Source of the DNA: Streptomyces sp.
Lineage (GTDB): Bacteria; Actinomycetota; Actinomycetes; Streptomycetales; Streptomycetaceae
Length of the DNA: 64,000 nucleotides
Assembly (NCBI RefSeq): GCF_019510245.1
Contig: NZ_JAEKKT010000134.1
Span: 124,001-188,000, forward strand
Direction: 5' to 3'
Shown: one piece after another, positions 51,845-62,254 of the stretch
Layout of the letters: every line of letters starts with the position of its first letter
Position numbering within the stretch: the stretch's first letter is position 1
The notes under the pieces: generated by a model
What the model was told of the DNA's origin: nothing
Database searches by the model: none
The model's input: the letters and a program-made list of their open reading frames with translations, nothing else
Translations under genes and position numbers: made by a program

Positions 51845-53116
51845 TCACCAGGTGACGGGCAGCGTCCGCGGCCCCCGGATCATCGTCTTCCGCCGCCACT
51901 CCACTCCCTCGGCCGGCACCGCGAGCCGTAGCCCCGGCAGCCGGTCGAGGAGGGTGCCGACCAGCAGCTCGGTCTGCAGCCGGGCCAGGACCGCGCCCGT
52001 GCAGTAGTGCGCACCGTTGCCGAAGGCGAGGTGTGGGTTGGGCGCGCGGTCCGGGAGGATGCGGTCCGGGTCGGGGAAGACGGCCGGGTCGCGGTTGGCG
52101 GCGAGGTAGGAGACGTACACCGGGTCGCCGGACGCGATCCGGGTGCCGCCGCCGAGCTCGACGTCCTCCAGGGCGATCCGGGCGAGCCCGACCGTGCTGC
52201 GGTGCGGGATCCAGCGCAGCAGCTCGTCCAGGACCGGGCCGCGCTCCGCCGGCCGCTCCCGCATCCGCGCCATCAGCTCCGGCCGGGTCAGCATCAGGAA
52301 CAGCATCTGCCCGCAGTTGTGGGTGACCGCCTCACCGCCGATCTGCAGCGGACCGGCCAGCCCCACGGCCTCCTCCTCGCCGACCTCGCCTCGGGCCACG
52401 GCCGCTCCGAGCAGCGAGTACACGTCCTGGCCCGAGCTGCCGGCCCGCGCGCGTACCGTCTCGGTGATCCAGCCGTACAGCCCCTGCTTGGCCGCGTCGG
52501 CGGCCTCGGCCCCGCCCGAGGTGGAGATGATCTGCCGGGTCCACGCGTGCACCCGCTCCCGGTCCGCCTCCGGCACCCCCATCACCTCGCTGACCACGGT
52601 GATCGGGAACGGCTCCAGCACCCGCTCGACCAGGTCGGCGGGCGGCCCGTCCCGCACCACCCCGTCGACCAGCCCGTCGAGGATCTCCTGCGCCCGGGGC
52701 CGCAGCTCCTTCATCGCGCCGACCGTGAAGGCACCGGCGAGCGGCTTGCGCAGCCGGTTGTGGTCGGGCTGGTCGGCCCAGGCCAGCGAGCCCGGACGGG
52801 GCTGGAAGTGCGGGGCCAGCCGGGTCACCTGGCGCCGGGTGACCTCGGCGCGGCTGAACCGCGGGTCGTTGGTGACGGTCCTGACGTCCTCGTACCGGGT
52901 CGCGAGCCACGCCCAGCCCTCACCGTGGGGCAGCCGGATCCGGGCCACCGGCCCTTCGGCCATCAGGGCGGCGAGGACCGGGTCGAAGTCCGTGCCCTCC
53001 AGTTCGAGCGCGGGCCAGTCCCGCACCGGCGGCGCGGTCTCGCGGACGGGCGGCAGCGGCCCCGTCGTCGGGGGCGGCTCCGTGGTCGTGGTGGGCGCGG
53101 TGGTCTCCGTGGTCAT
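51845..53116 (-). CDS. Cytochrome P450
   Basis: 423 aa. Heme loop AFGNGAHYCTGAVLARLQTE with the axial Cys, K-helix ELLRWIPHR (ExxR), and I-helix IGGEAVTHNCGQM, in which the usual AGxET is replaced by GGEAVT as in several Streptomyces biosynthetic P450s. The first 45 residues are Thr/Pro-rich. No ferredoxin or biosynthetic cluster is adjacent. Probably a soluble class-I monooxygenase with unknown substrate. Confidence 0.93.
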   Translation of the reverse strand: MTTETTAPTTTTEPPPTTGPLPPVRETAPPVRDWPALELEGTDFDPVLAALMAEGPVARIRLPHGEGWAWLATRYEDVRTVTNDPRFSRAEVTRRQVTRLAPHFQPRPGSLAWADQPDHNRLRKPLAGAFTVGAMKELRPRAQEILDGLVDGVVRDGPPADLVERVLEPFPITVVSEVMGVPEADRERVHAWTRQIISTSGGAEAADAAKQGLYGWITETVRARAGSSGQDVYSLLGAAVARGEVGEEEAVGLAGPLQIGGEAVTHNCGQMLFLMLTRPELMARMRERPAERGPVLDELLRWIPHRSTVGLARIALEDVELGGGTRIASGDPVYVSYLAANRDPAVFPDPDRILPDRAPNPHLAFGNGAHYCTGAVLARLQTELLVGTLLDRLPGLRLAVPAEGVEWRRKTMIRGPRTLPVTW

Positions 53117-53192
53117 GCCTCCACGCTCGTACGGCCCTCACCCCGTGTCCTGCCGGGATGCTCCAGCCGGAGGGGCTCCGGGGGCCCGGGGA

Positions 53193-53984
53193 TCAACGGC
53201 CGGCGGCCTCCACGAGCGCGGCGAGGGCGGTGGCGAGCCGGTCCGCTCCCGGGCCCGCCGGACCGCCGGGCTCGGTCATGTAGAGGTCCCGCCGGATCTC
53301 GACCATCAGCGCGGCGACCCGGGCGTCCGTCCCGTAGAACTCCAGCGGCACGTAGGTCCCGCCGAACGGGCTGTCCAGCCCCGTCTCCCCGCACCCCGCG
53401 AAGGCCTTGCGGGCCGCCTCCGTCAGCTCCGCCGGGGTGTGGAAGGCGTCCGTGCCCAGACACACCGGCGGCCGCGGCCCGGCCCCGTGCAGCTCGTACG
53501 GCAGCGCCCGGCTCGGGTAGGAGTGCACGTCGATCACCACGGCCCGCCCGGTCGCGGCCAGCCGTCCGGCGACGGCCTCCGTCATCGCCCGCGCGTAGGG
53601 CCGGAAGTACCGCTCGACCAGCGGCCCGGGGTCGAACGCCTCGTCCCGCAGCTCACCCCGGTGCGTGGTCCGCGTGTACACGGCTCCCATGCCGACGGCG
53701 AGCATCTCCTCCCGCTCGTCGGGGAACCGTTCCGGATCCACCACCAGGCGTGACAGCCGGTTGACGAACCGCCAGGGGGCCACCCCGGCGAGCCTCGCCG
53801 CCGCCTCCGCCAACTCGGCGGTGTGCGCGTCCGTGATGTGGTCCAGCTCCCGTTCCAGGGTGGCGTCGTCGAGCACGATCCCGGCCCGCACCACCGCCGG
53901 GATCGCCCGCGCCGAGTGCGGCACGTGCAGGATCACCGGCGACTCGGCGGCGCCGGGCAGGAGGTCGTACGACGGCTGGGACAC
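53193..53984 (-). CDS. N-formylglutamate amidohydrolase family protein
   Basis: 263 aa from ATG 53984. ILHVPHSARAIP at the N-terminus, ELDHITDAHTAEL, RFVNRLSRLVVDPERFPDE, VIDVHSYPSRALP and LMVEIRRDLYM contain the His, Asp and Glu metal ligands of the family. The enzyme releases formate from N-formylglutamate, the last step of histidine breakdown in the five-step pathway; other hut genes are not nearby, so another N-formyl or N-acyl substrate is possible. Confidence 0.88.
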   Translation of the reverse strand: MSQPSYDLLPGAAESPVILHVPHSARAIPAVVRAGIVLDDATLERELDHITDAHTAELAEAAARLAGVAPWRFVNRLSRLVVDPERFPDEREEMLAVGMGAVYTRTTHRGELRDEAFDPGPLVERYFRPYARAMTEAVAGRLAATGRAVVIDVHSYPSRALPYELHGAGPRPPVCLGTDAFHTPAELTEAARKAFAGCGETGLDSPFGGTYVPLEFYGTDARVAALMVEIRRDLYMTEPGGPAGPGADRLATALAALVEAAGR

Positions 53985-54029
53985 GGGCGGCTCCCGGGGG
54001 GTCTGCGGTGGCAGGGTGCAGGATCACGG

Positions 54030-54261
54030 TAGTACCGGGAGCGGTGGGTTCTCGGGCCGGCGGTTCCCGTACCAGCGCGCCCACCTGTTCCGTCTCGATC
54101 AGGAAGCCGTCGTGGCCGTACGGCGACTCGATCACCCGGAGCCGGTCGGCGGACGGGATCAGCGCCGCCGGCTCCGCCTGCTGCGCCGGGGGACAGAGAC
54201 GGTCCGAGTCCACGCCGTCCACCAGGGCGCGGGCCGTGACCCGGCCGAGGGCGGCGCGCAC
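54030..54261 (-). pseudogene. C-terminal remnant of homoserine O-acetyltransferase (metX)
   Basis: The reverse strand from about 54261 reads ALGRVTARALVDGVDSDRLC, then IPSADRLRVIESPYGHDGFL and IETEQVGALVRE. These are the last ~65 residues of MetX, including the catalytic Asp (GVDSDRL) and His (YGHDGF) of the alpha/beta-hydrolase triad. The nucleophile domain is absent; the upstream side ends at the icd terminator. The frame then runs into the amidohydrolase gene region without a stop. Confidence 0.75.
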
Positions 54262-54306
54262 CCCGGCAGGTGACGTGGGCGATCCGGCGGGCCGGGCCGG
54301 GCATGG

Positions 54307-54343
54307 CTCCGCCCCGGCGGGCGGGGTGCCTGCCGGGGCGGAG
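54307..54343 (-). terminator. Hairpin terminator of icd
   Basis: CTCCGCCCCGGC (54307-54318) pairs perfectly with GCCGGGGCGGAG (54332-54343), 29 bp after the icd stop. No T-run. Confidence 0.7.
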
Positions 54344-54372
54344 ACTTCGGGACTTCAGGAGCCGGCTGCGGC

Positions 54373-57421
<3,049 letters not shown>

Positions 57422-57425
<4 letters not shown>

Positions 57426-58522
57426 CCGCGAGGGGCAGGGGGCCAGTCGGTGACCGGCGCGTCCTCGGCGGTGCGCTGGTGCGGGATCACCACGGCCCCC
57501 TGCTGGAGCGCCACCGTGCGGGCCGGCGCCGGTATCCGGATGCCCTCCTCGCGGTAGCGGCGGTGCAGGCGCTTGATGAACTCGTGCTTGATGCGGAACT
57601 GGTCGCTGAACTCGCCGACCCCGAGGATCACCGTGAACCCGATCCGTGAGTCGCCGAAGGTGTGGAAGCGGATGGCGGGTTCGTGGTCCGCAACCGCGCC
57701 GGTGATCTCGGTCATGGTCTCGGCGATGACCTTGTGCGTGACCCGCTCGACGTGGTCGAGGTCGCTGTCGTAGCCGACACCCACCTGCACCAGGATCGTC
57801 AACTGCTGCTCGGGCCGCGTGTAGTTGGTCATGTTGGTCTTCGCCAGCTGGCCGTTGGGGATGACCACCAGGTTGTTCGAGAGCTGCCGGACGGTCGTCT
57901 GGCGCCAGTTGATGTCCACGACGTAGCCCTCCTCGCCGCTGCTCAGCTGGATGTAGTCGCCCGGCTGGACGGTCCTGGAGGCGAGGATGTGGACGCCCGC
58001 GAAGAGGTTGGCGAGGGTGTCCTGGAGGGCGAGCGCGACCGCCAGACCGCCCACGCCCAGGGCGGTGAGCAGGGGCGCTATGGAGATGCCCAGGGTCTGG
58101 AGCATCACCAGGAAGCCGATCGCCAGGACCAGCACCCGCGTGATGTTCACGAAGATCGTGGCCGAGCCGGCGACCCCGGAGCGGGACTGGGTGACCGTCT
58201 GCACGAGCCCGGCGATCACCCGGGCCGCCGACACCGACACCGCGAAGATGAGCAGCACCTGGAGGCACTGGTTCGTGTGGTGCTGGACGGTCCTGGTCAG
58301 CGGCAGCACCGCCGCCGCGGACGCCGCCCCGCCCGCGAGCGCCGCCCACGGGACCACCGTGCGCAGCGCGTCCACGATGACGTCGTCACCGCTCCAGCGG
58401 GTCCGCTTCGCATGTCTGGCCAGCCAGCGCAGCATCCCGCGCGACAGAAAGGCCAGCAACAGGCCCGCCGCGAGGGCGATTCCGGCCAGGACCAGGTCAT
58501 CGACGGTGAGCGCTCGGTTCAC
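57422..58522 (-). CDS. MscS-family mechanosensitive ion channel
   Basis: 366 aa from GTG 58522, with GGGAGG 6 bases upstream. Four to five membrane helices; the pore helix and beta domain are clear: LLTALGVGGLAVALALQDTL, ANLFAGVHILASRTVQPGDY and GYVVDINWRQTTVRQLSNNL with VVIPNG. It should open on membrane tension and release solutes during osmotic downshock. It is longer than E. coli MscS at the N-terminus by about two helices. Confidence 0.92.
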
Positions 58523-58661
58523 CGGTTACCTCCCATTCGGTTGTGCAACCGCTCATCCTGCCGTATCCGCAGGGAGGTTCGGACCGGCCGAACCCATGTG
58601 CGCTTGTGCTGCCCGGTACGCCTGCGGCAGGCTGTCGCGCAGTGATCGTCGGGGAGGTTCG

Positions 58662-60113
58662 ATGACAGGTCCGGTGCTCGCAGTCGACCAGGGCACGTCC
58701 GGCACCAAGGCCCTGGTGATCTGTCCCGAACGGGGCGTCATCGGCACCGGATTCGTCGCCGTCCGGCCCCGGCACCTGCCCGGCGGCCGGGTGGAGTCCG
58801 ACCCCGTGGAGCTGTACGAGTCGGTGCTCGTCGCCGGCCGCCGGGCGCTTGCCGAGGCCGGTGAACCGGTGACCGCGCTCGGCCTGGCCAACCAGGGCGA
58901 GACCGTCCTCGCCTGGGACCCCGGCACCGGGCGTCCGCTCACCGGCGCCGTCGGCCGGCAGGACCGCCGGGCCCAACCGGTCTGCGCCGAACTCGCCGAC
59001 CACGCCGAGGAGTTACGCGCCCTTACCGGCCTCCCGCTCGACCCCTGCTTCGCCGCGCCCAAGATGGCCTGGATCCGCCGGCACCTCACCACCGAGGGAG
59101 TCGTCACCACCACCGACGCCTGGCTGGTCCACCGGCTCACCGGCGCCTTCGTCACCGACGCCGCCACCGCGAGCCGCACCCATCTCCTCGACCTGGACCG
59201 TGTGCAGTGGTCCGCCCGCGCCCTCGACCTCTACGGGCTGTCCGCCGAGCGCCTCCCCGAGATCGTCGACAACGCCCGGCTCGTGGGCACGACGAAGGAG
59301 TTCGGGGACAAGATCCCGCTCACCGGCCTCGCCGTCGACCAGCAGGCCGCCCTCCTCGCCCAGCGCATCACCGGCCCCGGCGCCGCCAAGTGCAGCTACG
59401 GCAGCGGGGCGTTCCTGCTGGCGCACACCGGCGACACCCCCCGGCGCAGCCGCTCCGGACTGGTCGGCCGCGTCGCCTGGCGCCTCGCCGGAGAGGCCGC
59501 CTACTGCCTGGACGGCCAGGTGTACACCGCCGCCTCCGCCGTGCGCTGGCTCACCGACCTCGGCGTGATCTCGGGCCCCGCCGACCTGGACCGGGTGGGC
59601 GGCGCCGTCCCCGACTCCGGCGGGGTCACCTTCGTCCCCGCGCTGGCCGGGCTCGCGGCACCCTGGTGGCGCGGCGAACTGCGCGGCTCCCTCACCGGGC
59701 TCGGCCTCGACACCGGCCCAGGGCAGCTGGTGCGGGCCCTGTGCGAGGGCCTGGCCGCCCAGGTGGTGGAGCTCGCCGAAGCCGCCGAGACCGACCTCGG
59801 CACCCCGCTGACCGCCCTGTGCGTCGAGGGCGGTCTGGCTCGCTCGGCCCTGCTCATGCAGACCCAGGCCGACCTGCTGCAACGCCCCGTCGAGGTGTCC
59901 GCGCTGCCCGACGCCACCGCCCTCGGCGTGGGCGCGCTGGCCCACCTCGGCAGCGACCCCGTCGACTTCCTGCCCGACGGCTGCCCCTCGGCCGTCTACG
60001 AGCCGCGCGTCTCCGCCGCCGAGGCCGCCGACCGCCTCGGGGTCTTCCGCGCCGCCGTCGCCGCCCTGCTGGACGGGCCGGTGGCCGGAGCCGGATCGGG
60101 ACTGCCCCGGTGA
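58662..60113 (+). CDS. FGGY-family carbohydrate kinase (glycerol-kinase-like)
   Basis: 483 aa from ATG 58662, GGGGAGG upstream; the longer frame is antisense to the MscS gene. Family signatures: VLAVDQGTSGTKALVICPER, GLANQGETVLAWDPGTGRPL, LPLDPCFAAPKMAWIRRHL, LAVDQQAALLAQ, CSYGSGAFLLAHTGD and VPALAGLAAPWWRGE. The GLANQGET and SGAFLL pieces are closest to glycerol kinase but the substrate may be another polyol. The downstream gene of the operon survives only as a stub. Confidence 0.9.
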   Translation: MTGPVLAVDQGTSGTKALVICPERGVIGTGFVAVRPRHLPGGRVESDPVELYESVLVAGRRALAEAGEPVTALGLANQGETVLAWDPGTGRPLTGAVGRQDRRAQPVCAELADHAEELRALTGLPLDPCFAAPKMAWIRRHLTTEGVVTTTDAWLVHRLTGAFVTDAATASRTHLLDLDRVQWSARALDLYGLSAERLPEIVDNARLVGTTKEFGDKIPLTGLAVDQQAALLAQRITGPGAAKCSYGSGAFLLAHTGDTPRRSRSGLVGRVAWRLAGEAAYCLDGQVYTAASAVRWLTDLGVISGPADLDRVGGAVPDSGGVTFVPALAGLAAPWWRGELRGSLTGLGLDTGPGQLVRALCEGLAAQVVELAEAAETDLGTPLTALCVEGGLARSALLMQTQADLLQRPVEVSALPDATALGVGALAHLGSDPVDFLPDGCPSAVYEPRVSAAEAADRLGVFRAAVAALLDGPVAGAGSGLPR

Positions 60114-60200
60114 CGGTCACCGCCGCAGGACCCCTGCCCGGCGTCCCGTACGACGTGACGGTCGTCGGCGCCGGGGTCGTCGGCAGCGCGATCGCCCGCC
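60110..60200 (+). pseudogene. N-terminal stub of an FAD-dependent oxidoreductase (glycerol-3-phosphate dehydrogenase type)
   Basis: GTG 60110 overlaps the kinase stop (GTGA). The frame reads GVPYDVTVVGAGVVGSAIAR, a complete GxGxxG dinucleotide-binding start, then loses all similarity after RRLA (about base 60210) and ends within the convergent crotonase gene. The intact partner would have oxidised the kinase product, as glpD pairs with glpK. Confidence 0.6.
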
Positions 60201-60300
60201 GACTCGCCCGCCCCTGGACCAGGCCGTGGCCGGGACCGGACGTCAGTGCCGCGATCCGGGCGGGGGGCCGAGGCGGGCCGGGCGGTGCCGGAGTGACTGG

Positions 60301-61065
60301 TCAGTCGCCGGTGAAGGAGCCGTGCCGGCCCGCGCCCGCCGCGAACCGCGCCGCGCCTTCCAGGCCCTCCGCCAGTACGGCCATGCCGTGACGGGTCTCG
60401 GTGGTCAGCGCCGTCGGCTCGTCCAGCCCCTCCTGGTCCAGCACCGACGCACGGTCGCTGCGCAGGCAGGCCTGGGGGAAAGCCGCGAGGGACGCGGCCA
60501 GTTCCTCGGCCGCTGCGCGCGAGCGGCCGGCCGGGACGAGCCGGTTGACCAGGCCCATCCCGTAGGCCTCGGGGGCCGGGACCGGGCGGCCGGTGAGGAT
60601 CAGGTCCAGCGCCCGGCTGGTGCCGATCAGCCGGGGCAGCCGTACCGTGCCGCCGTCGATCAGGGGCACGCCCCAGCGGCGGCAGAAGACGCCGAGCACC
60701 GCGTCCTCCTCGGCGACCCGCAGATCGCACCACAGGGCCAGCTCCAGGCCGCCGGCCACGGCGTGCCCGGCGATCGCGGCGATCACGGGCTTGGACAGGC
60801 GCAGCCGGGTCGGGCCCATCGGGCCGTCACCGTCCGCCGCCACCCGGTTCCCGTGCCCGGCGCCCATCGCCTTGAGGTCGGCGCCCGCGCAGAACGTGCC
60901 GCCCTCGCCCCACAGCACCGCCACCCGGGCCTCGTCGTCCGCCTCGAACTCACGGAAGGCGGAGGCCAGTTCGGCCGCCGTCGGCCCGTCGACCGCGTTG
61001 CGCACCGCGGGCCGGGAGAGGACGACCGTGGTGACGGGACCCGTGCGTTCGAGGCGGACCGGCAT
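60301..61065 (-). CDS. Enoyl-CoA hydratase/isomerase (crotonase) family protein
   Basis: 254 aa. Crotonase pattern: VVLSRPAVRNAVDGPTAAEL, GTFCAGADLKAMG (oxyanion-hole segment), KPVIAAIAGHAVAGGLELAL (second oxyanion residue), and RRWGVPLIDGGTVRLPRLIG, where the second catalytic Glu is replaced by Asp-Gly. It may thus be an isomerase or hydrolase rather than a hydratase. It is a stand-alone gene upstream of which the flippase-like gene ends. Confidence 0.9.
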   Translation of the reverse strand: MPVRLERTGPVTTVVLSRPAVRNAVDGPTAAELASAFREFEADDEARVAVLWGEGGTFCAGADLKAMGAGHGNRVAADGDGPMGPTRLRLSKPVIAAIAGHAVAGGLELALWCDLRVAEEDAVLGVFCRRWGVPLIDGGTVRLPRLIGTSRALDLILTGRPVPAPEAYGMGLVNRLVPAGRSRAAAEELAASLAAFPQACLRSDRASVLDQEGLDEPTALTTETRHGMAVLAEGLEGAARFAAGAGRHGSFTGD

Positions 61066-61111
61066 GCGTTTCCCTCCCGGGGGAAGGTCACCCCGCGTCG
61101 GATGACCCTCG

Positions 61112-62182
61112 TCAGATGACCTTCAGTCGTACCAGCGCTCCCAGTGTCAGGGCTCCTGGCAGCAACGGCACCCACACGGTGATGATCCGGTACGCGAGGA
61201 CGACGGCCGTGGCCACCGCGACCGGACCGCCGGCCGCCACCAGCGCCACGATCAGCGCCGCCTCCACCGAACCCAGGCCGCCCGGCGTGGGGATCAGGGC
61301 GACGGCGACCGTGGCCGCCAGGTACGCCAGCGCCATGTGCGCGGGCGGCACGTCGAGGCCGAGCGCCCGCCCCACCGCCACCAGACCGGCCGCCTGGAGC
61401 GCGGGGAAGGCGAGCGAGCCGCCCCACAGCGCCAGCGCCCGGGACGGACGCGTGTGCACCGAGCGGGCCTCGCCCAGGGCACCGCGCACGAAGCGGAACA
61501 CCGGCTCGCGCACCCGTCGTACGAGGAACAGCGCGGCCAGCGCCACGGCCACCAGGGCGCCGGCGACGGCCAGGACCGGTCCGACGTCCCCGTCGGGGAG
61601 CAGGCCGTCGAGCCGCAGGGCGTCGGGGAAGGCGACGAAGAACACGGCCGTCAGGCCCACGCGGGCGATCGACTCGGCGAGCAGATAGAGGGCCAGCGCG
61701 GCGGAGGAGGTGGCGAGCGGCACCCCGCACACGGTCATGAACCGCAGGTTGACCGCGCCCGAGCCGAGGCCCGTGGGCAGCAGGTGGTTCGCCGAGCCCG
61801 CGGCGAGCTGGGTGGCCAGCAGCCGCCAGCGGGGCAGCGGCTGGATCACGGCACCCTGCCGGGTGAAGGCGGCGGCCACCCAGGTCAGGCAGGTGGCACC
61901 GCCGGCCGCCAGCAGCCAGGGCCAGGAGGCGTCGCGCAGGTGGCCGAAGCCCTCGACGAGGACCGGCCAGTGCTGCACCGCGATGACCGCGACCAGCAGG
62001 AGCGGGATGAGCGTGAGGATGTGCCGCCAGGGGATACGACGGGCGAGCCGGGGGAGACGGCTCTCACGGAAGCCGGGGATTCTTACCGCTGTCACACCGG
62101 GAGAGGTTTTCCGCGCCGCCCCAACTGCGGGTGGCGGAAGAGGAGACGCCGGATGACGGCCGGGAAGCAGGTGGGGGCGCAT
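61112..62182 (-). CDS. Lysylphosphatidylglycerol-synthase-type transmembrane (flippase-like) protein
   Basis: 356 aa from ATG 62182 with GAAGGA upstream; GTG 62095 is an alternative start giving 327 aa. About eight hydrophobic helices and the family patterns SANHLLPTGLGSGAVNLRFM and ALIPTPGGLGSVEAALIVAL, which correspond to the UPF0104/MprF N-terminal membrane domain. There is no cytosolic synthase domain, so it may flip or carry a lipid rather than aminoacylate one. Divergent from the ABC exporter. Confidence 0.85.
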   Translation of the reverse strand: MRPHLLPGRHPASPLPPPAVGAARKTSPGVTAVRIPGFRESRLPRLARRIPWRHILTLIPLLLVAVIAVQHWPVLVEGFGHLRDASWPWLLAAGGATCLTWVAAAFTRQGAVIQPLPRWRLLATQLAAGSANHLLPTGLGSGAVNLRFMTVCGVPLATSSAALALYLLAESIARVGLTAVFFVAFPDALRLDGLLPDGDVGPVLAVAGALVAVALAALFLVRRVREPVFRFVRGALGEARSVHTRPSRALALWGGSLAFPALQAAGLVAVGRALGLDVPPAHMALAYLAATVAVALIPTPGGLGSVEAALIVALVAAGGPVAVATAVVLAYRIITVWVPLLPGALTLGALVRLKVI

Positions 62183-62216
62183 CGGGTCCTTCGTACGGGG
62201 GGACGGCGAGCGGACA

Positions 62217-62247
62217 TTGACCTCAACGATGCTTGAGGTCCTACGTT
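62217..62247 (+). promoter_or_regulatory. MerR/SoxR-type promoter-operator of the ABC exporter
   Basis: TTGACC (62217-62222) and TACGTT (62242-62247) are separated by 19 bp, the over-long spacing typical of MerR-activated promoters. The perfect palindrome GACCTCAA-CGATGC-TTGAGGTC (62219-62240) fills the spacer. CCTCAA...TTGAGG is identical in arms and spacing to the known SoxR box. The start site would coincide with ATG 62255. Confidence 0.75.
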
Positions 62248-62254
62248 CTCCTTC

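Noticed and set aside
51845..53116. P450 as part of a biosynthetic gene cluster
   Set aside because: Neighbours are primary-metabolism or housekeeping-like genes; no polyketide, peptide or terpene enzymes are nearby.
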